Program-made: the position numbers and the translations under genes
Source of the DNA: Burkholderiales bacterium
Lineage (GTDB): Bacteria; Pseudomonadota; Gammaproteobacteria; Burkholderiales; SG8-39
Reading direction: 5' to 3'
Length of the DNA stretch: 64,000 nt
Assembly (NCBI GenBank): GCA_026417035.1
Contig: JAOAEA010000004.1
Coordinates: 1-64,000, forward strand
Notes under the pieces: model-generated
What the model saw: the letters and a program-made list of their open reading frames with translations, nothing else
Told to the model about the DNA's origin: nothing
Databases searched by the model: none
Part shown: piece by piece, positions 33,638 to 45,388 of the stretch
How the letters are laid out: the number at the start of each line of letters is the position of its first letter
Position numbering within the stretch: the stretch's first letter is position 1

Positions 33638-34603
33638 GTGACTCGCGATCCGCGTAGCGACCCTCGGCGAGCCTCTGCGTGCTCTGCGTCCTCCGCGTTG
33701 GATAGAGCGGCGGTGGCGCCGCGCCGCCGCTTCCTCGCCGGCGCCGGCGCCGCGCTCGGGCTCGCGGCGCTCTCCGGCTGCGCGGTGCCCATCGGCGCCG
33801 AGCGGCGGCCCGAGACGCTCGAGGTGAACGGCGCGCGCCTCGCCTACCAGTCGGCGGGCGAGGGCGAGCCGGTCGTGCTGCTGCACGGCTTCGCCCTCGA
33901 CCTGCGCCTCTGGGAGGCGCAGGTCCCCGCGCTCGCGGCCGGCCGCCGCGTCGTGCGCTACGACCTGCGCGGCTACGGCGGCTCGTCGCTGCCGCAGCCG
34001 GGGGCGCTCTACTCGCACGCGGACGACCTCGCGGCGCTCTGCGCGCGCCTCGGCGCGCCGCGCCCGCACCTCGTCGGCTTCGGGCTCGGCGGGCGGGTCG
34101 CGCTCGATTTCGCGCTCGCGTATCCGGGCCGCGCGCGCAGCATCGTCCTCGTCGAGGGCGTCGTGGGCGGGTGGACCTGGTCGCCCGCGTTCCAGAACGC
34201 CTACCGGCCGGTGCTGGAAGCCGGGCGGCGCGGCGACATCGCGGCGGCGAAGGCGGCGTGGCTCGCGCAGCCGATGTTCGACCGCGCGCGGGCGCGCCCC
34301 GAGGTGATGGGGCGGATCGAGCGCATGGTGGCGGACTACTCCGGCTGGCACTTCGCCCACGTGGACCCGGAACGGCCGGTGACGCCACCCGCCGCGCGCC
34401 GCATGGGCGAGGTGTCGCCGCCGCTCCTCGCGCTCGTCGGCGAGCACGACGTCGCCGACATCCATCGCATGGCGGAGGCGCTCGCGGCAGCCGCGCCCGC
34501 CGCGCGCCACGCGACGCTCTCCGGGGCCGGACACGCCTCGCCGCTCGAGTCGCCCGAAGCGCTGAACCGCGCGCTCCTCGCGTTTCTCGCCGTCCCGGTT
34601 TGA
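33638..34603 (+). CDS. alpha/beta hydrolase, predicted Tat/lipoprotein-exported
   Basis: RRRFLAGAGAALGLAALSGC N-terminal signal with lipobox; VVLLHGFALDLRLWEAQ, GFGLGGRVALDFAL, C-terminal GHASPLE His; N-terminal start uncertain. Confidence 0.8.
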   Translation: MTRDPRSDPRRASACSASSALDRAAVAPRRRFLAGAGAALGLAALSGCAVPIGAERRPETLEVNGARLAYQSAGEGEPVVLLHGFALDLRLWEAQVPALAAGRRVVRYDLRGYGGSSLPQPGALYSHADDLAALCARLGAPRPHLVGFGLGGRVALDFALAYPGRARSIVLVEGVVGGWTWSPAFQNAYRPVLEAGRRGDIAAAKAAWLAQPMFDRARARPEVMGRIERMVADYSGWHFAHVDPERPVTPPAARRMGEVSPPLLALVGEHDVADIHRMAEALAAAAPAARHATLSGAGHASPLESPEALNRALLAFLAVPV

Positions 34604-34636
34604 GCCGGCGCGCTGTTGCGCCGCGGCAGCGGGTTG

Positions 34637-34650
34637 TTGACTGCCGTCAA
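34637..34650. promoter_or_regulatory. Crp/Fnr-type palindrome TTGAC-TGCC-GTCAA (site 2, upstream of formate dehydrogenase operon)
   Basis: Perfect inverted repeat; tatcat -10 at 34675-34680, 24 nt downstream. Confidence 0.72.
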
Positions 34651-34817
34651 TGGCTCGCGGCGCAGAGCGGGGTGTATCATCGACCGCGACGTCTCCACCG
34701 GTGCGATGAGCCCGCGAGAAGCAGGCCGGCGCCGGTTTGTGGGTTGCAGCCAGGCAAGTCACAAGCGCCGGAGCCGGTGGCCGCCCCCGCGGCCGCCCGC
34801 AACTCGAGGCCCATGTG

Positions 34818-36587
<1,770 letters not shown>

Positions 36588-36690
36588 CGAACCTCCAACG
36601 GAGAGGGCACGGGGGTCTGCCGCGGACGTTCGACGCGTCGGGCTCTGCGTCCTCGGCGTCCCCTGCGGTGCGCCCTTCCCTGGAGCGTCG

Positions 36691-39528
36691 ATGACGGCGA
36701 TCGGCAAGGAGGAAGTCGCGGCGCTGCCCGTCGCGTTCACGCTGAACGGCCGCGCCGTCGTCGGCCGCACCGACGAGCCGATCATCGCGACGGCGAAGAA
36801 GCACGGCATCGAGATCCCGCACCTCTGCCACAAAGACGGGCTGCGGCCGGACGGCAACTGCCGCGCCTGCGTCGTCGAGGTGAAGGGCGAGCGGCTGCTC
36901 GCGCCCTCCTGCTGCCGTTATCCCAAGGCGGGCATGGAAGTCACCACCGACAGCCCGCGCGCGCGCGCCGCGCAGAAGATGGTGGTGGAGCTCCTGCTCG
37001 CGGACACCGCGCCGACACCCTACACGCGCGATTCGGAGCTCGACCGTTGGGCGCGCCGGCTCGGCGTCGGGACGCCGCGGTTCCCGTCGCGGCGCCAGCC
37101 CCGGGCCGACCTCTCGCACCCCGCGATCGCGGTGAACCTCGACGCCTGCATCCAGTGCACGCGGTGTCTCCGGGCCTGCCGCGAGGAGCAGGCGAACGAC
37201 GTGATCGGCTACGCTTTCCGCGGCGACGCGGCGAAGATCGTCTTCGACCTCGACGACCCGATGGGCGATTCGACCTGCGTCGCCTGCGGCGAGTGCGTGC
37301 AGGCCTGCCCGACGGGCGCGCTGGCGCCGGCGCGCGGCGCCGCGCTCGTCGCGAGCGAGCGCACGGTGGACTCCGTCTGCCCGTTCTGCGGTGTGGGTTG
37401 CCAGCTCACCTACAGCGTGAGCGGCAACCGGATCGTGTCGGTGGCGGGCCGCGACGGCCCGGCGAACCGGGGGCGGCTGTGCGTGAAGGGCCGTTACGGG
37501 TTCGACTACGCGCACCACCGCCAGCGGCTGACCAGGCCGCTCATCCGCAAGCCGGGCGCGCCGAAGACGCCGCCTGCGGGCTTCGACCCCGAGCGCTGGC
37601 ACGAGATCTTCCGCGAGGCGAGCTGGGAGGAGGCGCTCGACGCGGCGGCCGCGGGCCTCGCGCGCATCCGCGACGCGGCGGAGCCGCGCAGCGGGGCGGC
37701 GGCGCTCGCCGGGTTCGGGTCGGCGAAGGGCACGAACGAGGAGGCCTACCTCTTCCAGAAGCTCGTGCGCACCGGCTTCGGCACGAACAACGTCGACCAC
37801 TGCACGCGGCTCTGTCACGCCTCGTCGGTCGCGGCGCTGCTCGAGGGCATCGGCTCCGGGGCGGTATCGAACCCGGTGCGCGACGTGGCGAAGGCCGAGG
37901 CGATCTTCGTGATCGGCGCCAACCCGACGGTCAACCATCCGGTCGCGGCGACCTGGATCAAGAACGCGGCGAAGCGCGGCGCGAAGCTCATCGTCGCCGA
38001 CCCGCGGCGCACCGAGCTCGCCCGCCACGCCACGCACTTCCTGCAGTTCAACCCCGACACCGACGTCGCGCTGCTGAACGCCATGCTGCACACCATCGTC
38101 GCCGAGGGCCTGGTCAACGAGGCGTTCGTGCGCGAGCGCACCTCGGGCTACGAGGCGCTCGCCGAGAACGTGAAGGCCTACAGCCCGGAAGCGATGGCGG
38201 GCGTGTGCGGCATCCCGGCCGGGACGATCCGCGAGGTGGCGCGGCTCTACGCGCGCTCGCGCGCCTCGATGATCCTCTGGGGCATGGGCGTGAGCCAGCA
38301 CGTGCACGGCACCGACAACGCGCGCTGCCTGATCGCGCTCGCGCTCGCGACCGGGCAGATCGGCCGCCCGGGCACCGGGCTGCACCCGCTGCGCGGGCAG
38401 AACAACGTGCAGGGCGCGTCCGACTCGGGGCTGATCCCGATGGTGTATCCGGACTATCAGCGCGTGGACAACCCCGAGGCGAAGCGGCGCTTCGAGACGC
38501 TCTGGGGCGCCGCGCTCGATCCGAAGCCCGGCCTCACGGTGGTGGAGATCATGAACGCCGCGCAGGCCGGGACGATCCGCGGCATGTACATCATGGGCGA
38601 GAACCCGGCGATGTCGGACCCCGACGTCGACCACGCGCGCGCCGCGCTCGCCGCGCTCGAGCACCTCGTGGTGCAGGACATCTTCCTCACCGAGACCGCC
38701 TACTACGCCGACGTGGTGCTCCCCGCCACCGCGTGGCCGGAGAAGACCGGCACGGTGACCAACACCGACCGCCTGGTGCAGCTCGGCCGCAAGGCGCTCG
38801 AGCCGCCGGGCGAGGCGCGCGAGGACCTCTGGATCATCGTCGAACTCGCGCGCCGGCTCGGCCTTCCCTGGACCCACGTGCACCCGCGCGAGGTGTTCGC
38901 GGAGATGCGGCTCGCCATGGACTCGATCGCGGGCATCACCTGGGAGCGGCTCGAACGCGACGGATCGGTCACCTATCCCTGCGAGACAGAGGGCGACCCG
39001 GGGCGGCCGGTCGTGTTCACCGACCGCTTCCCGACCGCCACCGGCCGCGCGCGGTTCGTCCCCGCCGACCTGATCCCGGCGGCCGAGCGTCCCGACGCCG
39101 ATTACCCGATGGTGCTCATCACCGGGCGCCAGCTCGAGCACTGGCACACCGGCGCGATGACGCGCCGCGCCGGCGTGCTCGACGCGCTCGAGCCCGAGCC
39201 GGTCGCGTCGGTGCACCCGCTCGACCTCGCGGCGCTCGGCGCGCGGCCCGGCGACATCCTCACCGTCGCCTCGCGCCGCGGCGCGATCTCGCTCTACGCG
39301 CGCGCCGACGAGGGCACGCCGCGCGGCGCGGTGTTCGTGCCGTTCTGCTATTACGAGGCGGCGGCGAACCGGCTCACCAATCCGGCGCTCGACCCCTTCG
39401 GCAAGATCCCCGAGTTCAAGTACTGCGCGGTGCGCGTCACGAAGGGCGGCGCGACGCCGGTGCACGCGAGCTACGGCGGCGGGCAGACGCCGCTGCCCGC
39501 GCCGCGCGCCGGGCTTCTTCCGGCCTGA
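36691..39528 (+). CDS. formate dehydrogenase alpha subunit (molybdopterin, Cys-type)
   Basis: 2Fe-2S (CHKDGLRPDGNCRACVVEV), 4Fe-4S (CIQCTRCLRACRE; CVACGECVQACPTGAL), CPFCGVGCQLTYSV, NNVDHCTRLCHASSV, MENP-type MGENPAMSDPD; GRQLEHWHTG. Confidence 0.95.
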   Translation: MTAIGKEEVAALPVAFTLNGRAVVGRTDEPIIATAKKHGIEIPHLCHKDGLRPDGNCRACVVEVKGERLLAPSCCRYPKAGMEVTTDSPRARAAQKMVVELLLADTAPTPYTRDSELDRWARRLGVGTPRFPSRRQPRADLSHPAIAVNLDACIQCTRCLRACREEQANDVIGYAFRGDAAKIVFDLDDPMGDSTCVACGECVQACPTGALAPARGAALVASERTVDSVCPFCGVGCQLTYSVSGNRIVSVAGRDGPANRGRLCVKGRYGFDYAHHRQRLTRPLIRKPGAPKTPPAGFDPERWHEIFREASWEEALDAAAAGLARIRDAAEPRSGAAALAGFGSAKGTNEEAYLFQKLVRTGFGTNNVDHCTRLCHASSVAALLEGIGSGAVSNPVRDVAKAEAIFVIGANPTVNHPVAATWIKNAAKRGAKLIVADPRRTELARHATHFLQFNPDTDVALLNAMLHTIVAEGLVNEAFVRERTSGYEALAENVKAYSPEAMAGVCGIPAGTIREVARLYARSRASMILWGMGVSQHVHGTDNARCLIALALATGQIGRPGTGLHPLRGQNNVQGASDSGLIPMVYPDYQRVDNPEAKRRFETLWGAALDPKPGLTVVEIMNAAQAGTIRGMYIMGENPAMSDPDVDHARAALAALEHLVVQDIFLTETAYYADVVLPATAWPEKTGTVTNTDRLVQLGRKALEPPGEAREDLWIIVELARRLGLPWTHVHPREVFAEMRLAMDSIAGITWERLERDGSVTYPCETEGDPGRPVVFTDRFPTATGRARFVPADLIPAAERPDADYPMVLITGRQLEHWHTGAMTRRAGVLDALEPEPVASVHPLDLAALGARPGDILTVASRRGAISLYARADEGTPRGAVFVPFCYYEAAANRLTNPALDPFGKIPEFKYCAVRVTKGGATPVHASYGGGQTPLPAPRAGLLPA

Positions 39529-39587
39529 GCCGCCCGCGCGCCGGCGCGTTGCTACACTCGCGGCGCGGCGAAGCGCCGCTCGCCCCG

Positions 39588-40589
39588 ATGACCGACTCGC
39601 CCGCAACCGACGCGTGGATCGGCGCGCTCGCGCGCGCGGGGCTCCTCGCCCCGGGCGAGCGCGCGACGGTGACGCCGCTCGCGGGCGGGGTCTCCTCCGA
39701 CATCGTGCGCGTCGAGGTCCCGGGCCGCACCTTCTGCGTGAAGCGCGCGCTCGCGAAGCTCAGGGTGGCCGCCGACTGGCGCGCGCCGGTCGAGCGCAAC
39801 CACGCCGAGGCGGAGTGGATGCGCGTGGCCGGCGCGGTCGAGCCCGACGCCGTTCCCGGCGTGCTCGCGGAGGACCTCGCGCAGGGCCTGTTCGCGATGC
39901 CGTGGCTGGACCCGCGCGATCACCCGGTGTGGAAGGCCCAGCTGCGCGACGGACGCATCGACGCCCCCTTCGCCGCCGAAGTCGGGCGCCGCATCGCGCG
40001 CATCCACGCCGCCACGGCCGGGCGGGCGGACATCGCCGCGCGGTTCGCGACCGACCACATCTTCCATCCCATCCGGCTCGAGGCCTACCTCGTCGCCACC
40101 GCGGCGCGGCACGCGGACCTCGCGGGCGAGCTCGGCGCGCTCGTCGAGCGCACGCGGCGCACGAAGCTCGCGCTCGTGCACGGCGACGTGAGCCCCAAGA
40201 ACATCCTCGCCGGGCCGCGCGGGCCGGTGTTCCTCGACGCCGAGTGCGCCTGGTACGGCGACCCCGCCTTCGACCTCGCCTTCTGCCTGAACCACCTGCT
40301 GCTGAAGTGCGTGTGGCGGCCGCAGTGGCTCGGGCGCTATCTCGATGCCTTCGCCGCGCTGGCGGCTGCGTATCTGGCGCTCGTCGCATGGGAGCCGGCG
40401 GCGGACCTCGAGGCGCGCGCCGCGCGGCTCCTGCCCGGGCTGCTCCTCGCGCGCGTGGACGGGAAGTCGCCGGTCGAGTACATCACCGCCGAGCCCGAAC
40501 GCGATCGCGTGCGCGGCGTGGCGCGCGCCCTCCTCGCGCGGCCGGTGGCGCGGTTGGGCGAAGTCGCCGCGGCGTGGCGCGCGGGCTGA
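39588..40589 (+). CDS. APH/choline-kinase-like phosphotransferase
   Basis: VHGDVSPKNILAGPRGPVFLDAECAWYGDPAFDLAFCLNHLLLK (HxDxxxxN / DxE loops). Confidence 0.85.
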   Translation: MTDSPATDAWIGALARAGLLAPGERATVTPLAGGVSSDIVRVEVPGRTFCVKRALAKLRVAADWRAPVERNHAEAEWMRVAGAVEPDAVPGVLAEDLAQGLFAMPWLDPRDHPVWKAQLRDGRIDAPFAAEVGRRIARIHAATAGRADIAARFATDHIFHPIRLEAYLVATAARHADLAGELGALVERTRRTKLALVHGDVSPKNILAGPRGPVFLDAECAWYGDPAFDLAFCLNHLLLKCVWRPQWLGRYLDAFAALAAAYLALVAWEPAADLEARAARLLPGLLLARVDGKSPVEYITAEPERDRVRGVARALLARPVARLGEVAAAWRAG

Positions 40590-40692
40590 CGGCGCCCGCG
40601 GCCGACGGCGATCGGGGTCGGCGCGCGGCTCGCGCGACGTGACAGGGGCGCCGCGCGATGCTTCAATCGGCGCTTTCGCGCGAGCCCCCGCC

Positions 40693-41979
40693 ATGAACGA
40701 CACCGAGATCGTCCGCGTCCGCGGCCGCCGCATCTGGGACTCACGCGGGCGTCCGACCGTCGAGGCGGACGTCGTGCTCGCGTGCGGCGCGCTCGGCCGC
40801 GCCGCCGCGCCCGCCGGGGCGTCGCGCGGCACGCGCGAGGCGGTCGACCTGCGCGACGGCGGCGCGCGCTTCGGCGGACTCGGCGTGGCGAACGCGGTCG
40901 CCAACGTGAACGGCCCGATCGCCGCCGCGCTCGCCGGCATGGACGCGCGCGACCAGGCGGCGATCGACGCGCGCCTCGTCGCGCTCGACGGCACGCCGAC
41001 GAAGGCGCGGCTCGGCGGCAACGCGACCGTCGCGACCTCGCTCGCCGTCCTGCACGCCGCTGCTGCCGCCGCCGGCCAGCCGCTGTGGGCGCACCTCGCG
41101 GGCGACGCCGCGCCGACGCTGCCGCTCCCGGAGATCCAGATCTTCGGCGGCGGGGCGCACGCGGGGCGGCGCGTGGACGTCCAGGACTTCATGGTGGTGG
41201 CGACCGGCGCGCGGAGCTTCGCGGAAGCGCTCGAGATGACCGCCGAGGTGCACCGGGCCGCGGGTGAGCTCATGCGCGACGCGGGGAAGCTCGCGGGTGT
41301 CGCCGACGAGGGGGGCTGGTGGCCCGCCTTCGACTCGAACGAGGCCGCGCTCGCGATGCTCGTTCGCGCCATCGAGCGCGCGGGCTACGCGCCCGGCGCC
41401 GAGGTGGCCATCTCACTCGACATCGCCGCGTCCGAGCTCGGCCGCGGCGGGCGCTACCGGCTCGGCCTGGAGGGGCGCGAGCTTCCGGGCGACGGCCTCG
41501 CCGAGCTGCTCGCGGGCTGGATCGAGCGCTACCCCATTGTCTCCGTCGAGGATCCGCTCGGCGAGGACGATCCCGAGGGCATGGCGCGCTTCACGCGCGC
41601 CGTCGGCGACCGCGTGCAGGTCGTCGGCGACGACTTCCTCGTGACGAGCGCCGCGCGCGTGGCGGAGGCCGCTGCGATCGGCGCCTGCAACTGCGCGCTC
41701 ATCAAGCCGAACCAGGCCGGCACGGTCACCGAGACGCGCGCCGCCCTGGACGCCGCGCGCGCCGCCGGGTGGGCGACCATCGTCTCGGCACGCTCCGGCG
41801 AGACCGAGGACACGAGCATCGTCGACCTCGCGGTCGGCTGGCGCGCCGGCCAGCTGAAGGTGGGCTCGTTCGCGCGGTCGGAGCGGATGGCGAAGTGGAA
41901 TGCCGCGCTGCGGATCGAGGAGGCGCTGGGCGAGCGCGCCCGGTTCGCGGGCGCAGCGGCGCTGGCGCGGCGAGGTTAG
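40693..41979 (+). CDS. divergent enolase (phosphopyruvate hydratase)-like protein
   Basis: IWDSRGRPTVEADV, GASRGTREAVDLRDGG, VADEGGWWPAF, VSVEDPLGEDD, GDDFLVTSA, KPNQAGTVTET, but ARSGETED instead of HRSGETED and VQDFM instead of QEFM. Confidence 0.85.
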   Translation: MNDTEIVRVRGRRIWDSRGRPTVEADVVLACGALGRAAAPAGASRGTREAVDLRDGGARFGGLGVANAVANVNGPIAAALAGMDARDQAAIDARLVALDGTPTKARLGGNATVATSLAVLHAAAAAAGQPLWAHLAGDAAPTLPLPEIQIFGGGAHAGRRVDVQDFMVVATGARSFAEALEMTAEVHRAAGELMRDAGKLAGVADEGGWWPAFDSNEAALAMLVRAIERAGYAPGAEVAISLDIAASELGRGGRYRLGLEGRELPGDGLAELLAGWIERYPIVSVEDPLGEDDPEGMARFTRAVGDRVQVVGDDFLVTSAARVAEAAAIGACNCALIKPNQAGTVTETRAALDAARAAGWATIVSARSGETEDTSIVDLAVGWRAGQLKVGSFARSERMAKWNAALRIEEALGERARFAGAAALARRG

Positions 41980-42174
41980 CGGCGCGACGAGCTCGGGGGA
42001 GTTGCGAGGGGGCGTCGCCCCCTCGCTCGGTCGGGGAATGCCGCGCTCTCGATCGAGGAGGCGCTGGGCGAGCGCGCCCGGTTCGCGGGCGCAGCGGCGC
42101 TGGCGCGGCGAGGTTAGCAGCGCGGCGAGCTCGGGGGAGTTGCGAGGGGGCGTCGCTCCCTCGTCCGGCCCGGG
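41899..42174. repeat. Two-copy tandem duplication, 138-bp period (3' end of enolase-like gene plus downstream)
   Basis: Copy 1 begins aatgccgcgct..gcgggcgcagcggcgctggcgcggcgaggttag at 41899, copy 2 at 42037, with few mismatches. Confidence 0.93.
42004..42026. terminator. Perfect 10-bp stem hairpin (candidate terminator-like or attenuating structure, no T-tract)
   Basis: gcgagggggc-gtc-gccccctcgc; imperfect copy at 42142-42164 in the second repeat. Confidence 0.4.
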
Positions 42175-42220
42175 CGCGTGCCGTGCTGCGCCGCGGTGCG
42201 CTCGCCGCGCCTCCGCCTTC

Positions 42221-42234
42221 TTGACGGCCGTCAA
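42221..42234. promoter_or_regulatory. Crp/Fnr-type palindrome TTGAC-GGCC-GTCAA (site 3, upstream of fhs)
   Basis: Perfect inverted repeat; tatagt -10 at 42258-42263, 23 nt downstream. Confidence 0.75.
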
Positions 42235-42309
42235 CGCCGCGCACGCTCGCCCTTCCCTATAGTGCGCGCTCGGGAACGCCCGTCGATCGCAGACCCACAG
42301 GAGACCGCA

Positions 42310-43980
42310 ATGCCGTCCGACATCGAAATCGCCCAGGCCGCGAAGATGCAGCGCATCTCCCGCGTCGCGGCGGAGAAGCTCGGCATCCCGGACGAGCACC
42401 TGGTGCCCTACGGCCACTACAAGGCGAAGGTGTCCCTCGAGTACCTCGAGACACTCGAGAACCGGCCCGACGGGAAGCTCATCCTCGTCACCGCGATCAG
42501 CCCGACGCCGGCCGGCGAGGGCAAGACGACGACGACCGTCGGGCTCGGCGACGGGCTGAACCACATCGGCAAGAAGGCCGTGATCTGCCTGCGCGAGCCC
42601 TCGCTCGGGCCGGTCTTCGGGGTCAAGGGCGGCGCCGCCGGCGGCGGCTACGCGCAGGTGGTGCCGATGGAGGACATCAACCTGCACTTCACCGGGGATT
42701 TCTCCGCCATCGCGCTCGCGAACAACCTGCTCGCGGCGATGATCGACAACCACGTCAACCACGGCAACGAGCTCGGCCTCGACATCCGCCGCATCCAGTG
42801 GAAGCGCGTGGTCGACATGAACGACCGCGCGCTGCGCGACATCACCGTCGCGCTCGGCGGCACCGCCAACGGCTATCCGCGCCAGGACGGCTTCGACATC
42901 GTGGTCGCCTCCGAGGTGATGGCGATCTTCTGCCTCGCGCGATCGGTCGAGGACCTGAAAAAGCGCCTCGGCAACATCGTCGTCGGCTACACCCGCGACC
43001 AGAAGCCGGTCACCGCGCGCGACCTCAGGGCGCACGGCGCCATGACCGTGCTGCTCAAGGACGCGCTCGCGCCCAACCTGGTGCAGACGCTCGAGAACAA
43101 TCCCGCCTTCATCCACGGCGGCCCGTTCGCCAACATCGCCCACGGCTGCAACTCGGTGATCGCGACCCGGTCGGCCCTCAAGCTCGCCGACTACGTGGTC
43201 ACCGAAGCGGGCTTCGGGGCCGACCTCGGGGCGGAGAAGTTCGTCGACATCAAGTGCCGGAAGAGCGGGCTGCGGCCGAGCGCGGCGGTGATCGTCGCCA
43301 CCGTGCGCGCGATGAAATACCACGGCGGACAGGACCTGAAGACGATCACGCAGGAGAACCTCGACGCGTTGCACAAGGGGATCGTCAACCTCGAGCGGCA
43401 CGTCGAGAACGTGCAGAAGAGCTACGGCATCCCGTGCGTGGTGTCGATCAACCGCTTCAACTCCGACACGCCGGCCGAGATCGCGATGCTGAAGGACCGC
43501 ATGGCGCGCATGGGGGTGCCGGTGGTGCTCGCCACCCACTGGGGCGAGGGTGGCAGGGGCGCGGCCGAGCTCGCGCGCGTGGTGGTGGACCTGTGCGACA
43601 AGCCCTCGGCGATGCAGTTCGTGTACGACGACGCGGATCCGTTGTGGGACAAGATCAACAAGATCGCGAAGAAGATCTACCGCGCGTCCGAAGTGACCGC
43701 GGATGCCAAGGTGCGCGCGCAGATCAAGAAGCTCCAGGAGGAAGGCTACGGCCACTATCCGGTGTGCGTGGCGAAGACGCAGTACTCCTTCTCCACCGAC
43801 GCGCAGCTGCGCGGCGCCCCGGAGAACCACGTCGTCAACGTTCGCGAAGTGCGGCTCGCCGCGGGCGCGGAATTCGTCGTGATGATCTGCGGCGACATCA
43901 TGACCATGCCCGGCCTGCCGAAGGTCCCCTCGGCCGAGAAGATCGACCTCGTCGACGGCAAGGTGGTGGGCCTGTTCTGA
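42310..43980 (+). CDS. fhs: formate--tetrahydrofolate ligase
   Basis: [83 protein letters not shown]. Confidence 0.98.
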   Translation: MPSDIEIAQAAKMQRISRVAAEKLGIPDEHLVPYGHYKAKVSLEYLETLENRPDGKLILVTAISPTPAGEGKTTTTVGLGDGLNHIGKKAVICLREPSLGPVFGVKGGAAGGGYAQVVPMEDINLHFTGDFSAIALANNLLAAMIDNHVNHGNELGLDIRRIQWKRVVDMNDRALRDITVALGGTANGYPRQDGFDIVVASEVMAIFCLARSVEDLKKRLGNIVVGYTRDQKPVTARDLRAHGAMTVLLKDALAPNLVQTLENNPAFIHGGPFANIAHGCNSVIATRSALKLADYVVTEAGFGADLGAEKFVDIKCRKSGLRPSAAVIVATVRAMKYHGGQDLKTITQENLDALHKGIVNLERHVENVQKSYGIPCVVSINRFNSDTPAEIAMLKDRMARMGVPVVLATHWGEGGRGAAELARVVVDLCDKPSAMQFVYDDADPLWDKINKIAKKIYRASEVTADAKVRAQIKKLQEEGYGHYPVCVAKTQYSFSTDAQLRGAPENHVVNVREVRLAAGAEFVVMICGDIMTMPGLPKVPSAEKIDLVDGKVVGLF

Positions 43981-44064
43981 ACCGGGTGGCCGCCCGCGGG
44001 CGGCGGCCGGAGGTTAGAATCGGCGCGCCGCCGGCGTCCCGGCGGCGGGGAGGAGCGGCAGGGC

Positions 44065-45378
44065 ATGGAATTCGCGCAATGGCTGGCGGTCGCGATCTTC
44101 GCGGTCACGATCCTCGCGGTCATCTCCAACGTCATCGACGGCACGCTCGCGGCGCTCCTCGGCGTGGCGGTGATGGTCGTGCTCGGGGTGATGACCGAGA
44201 CCGACGCGTTCGGCTACGTCGACTGGAACGTGATGGCGATCCTGGTCGGCATCTGGATCATCGCCGGCTACTTCGGCAAGAGCGGGGTGCCGAGCTGGCT
44301 CTCGGTCCAGGCGCTGCGGCTCTCGGGCGGCCGCCCGGGGCTCCTGGTGGTGATCCTCACCTTCCTCGCCGGGGTCATCTCCATGTTCGTGGACAACGTG
44401 GTGACGATCCTCATGATGGCGCCGGTCGCGCTGCCGCTCGCGCGGGCGATGAAGCTGCCCGCCGCGCCGGTGATCCTGATGATCGGCTTCGGCGCCAACT
44501 TCATGGGCACGGCGCTCCTGATCGGCGACCTGCCGCCGCAGATGCTGCACAGCGTCGCCGGCGCCGAATTCTTCGATTTCATCTGGCAGTTCGGCCGGCC
44601 GTCGTCCTTCCCGATCCTGATGGTGACCTTCCTCGTCACGCTCGCGGCGATGTACGCCTACGGCTTCCGCGGCCGCCAGCGGGTCGCCGACATCGGCGCG
44701 CTCGGCATCGACGCGCGCATCCCGAACCCGCTGTTCGCGACCGTGGTGGTCGTCTGGTTCATCGGCACCGTGATCGCGATGTCGCTGCGCGAGCACCTCG
44801 GCGTGAAGCTCGGGTTCATCGCCATGACCGGGGCGGTGACGCTGGTGCTCGTCCTGACGCTCCTCGGCGAGCGCGTCAAGGCCGCGACCTTCGAGGAGTC
44901 GATGCAGGAGCTCGACTGGCGGGCGATCTTCTTCTACATCGCGCTCTTCGCGCTGGTCGGCGGGCTGGAGAAGAGCCACGTGCTCGACGTGCTCGCGGAG
45001 GCGCTGAAGCCGCTCTTCGCCGAGAGCTACGCGCTCGGCGCGACGGTGCTCTACTGGGTGACGGTGCCGATCGTCGGGCTGGTCGAGCACGACGCCTACA
45101 TCCTCACCTTCCTCTACACGATCCGCGACCTCGGCAAGGCCGGCATCGAGCCCTGGCCCCTCTACTGGATGCTGCTCTGGTCGGGGACGCTCGGCAGCAA
45201 CCTCACGGTGGCCGGCGCGCCGGCGCTCTACGTGGCGATGACGCTCGCCGAAAAGGAAGAGGGGCGGAAGGTCAGCTTGCGCGAATTCCTCGCCTGGAGC
45301 GTGCCGTTCACCGTGGTCTGCGCCGGCGTGTGCTACGTGCTCGGCATGCTCATCTGGGTGCTCCCGTACGCGAAGTGA
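44065..45378 (+). CDS. SLC13/ArsB-type (ion transporter superfamily) permease
   Basis: Polytopic 437 aa membrane protein; ISMFVDNVVTILMMAPVALPLARAMK, GANFMGTALLIGDLPPQML, SGTLGSNLTVAGAPALYVAM. Confidence 0.82.
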   Translation: MEFAQWLAVAIFAVTILAVISNVIDGTLAALLGVAVMVVLGVMTETDAFGYVDWNVMAILVGIWIIAGYFGKSGVPSWLSVQALRLSGGRPGLLVVILTFLAGVISMFVDNVVTILMMAPVALPLARAMKLPAAPVILMIGFGANFMGTALLIGDLPPQMLHSVAGAEFFDFIWQFGRPSSFPILMVTFLVTLAAMYAYGFRGRQRVADIGALGIDARIPNPLFATVVVVWFIGTVIAMSLREHLGVKLGFIAMTGAVTLVLVLTLLGERVKAATFEESMQELDWRAIFFYIALFALVGGLEKSHVLDVLAEALKPLFAESYALGATVLYWVTVPIVGLVEHDAYILTFLYTIRDLGKAGIEPWPLYWMLLWSGTLGSNLTVAGAPALYVAMTLAEKEEGRKVSLREFLAWSVPFTVVCAGVCYVLGMLIWVLPYAK

Positions 45379-45388
45379 GGAGGGCCTC

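Noticed and set aside
37780-37830. Selenocysteine-type formate dehydrogenase
   Set aside because: The active-site position in DHCTRLCHASS is an ordinary Cys codon (TGT), with no in-frame TGA.
41980-42309. CRISPR-like or coding repeat in enolase-fhs gap
   Set aside because: Only two tandem copies with no spacers; the repeat peptide ORFs (41900-42262 +, 41726-42244 -) just mirror the DNA duplication.
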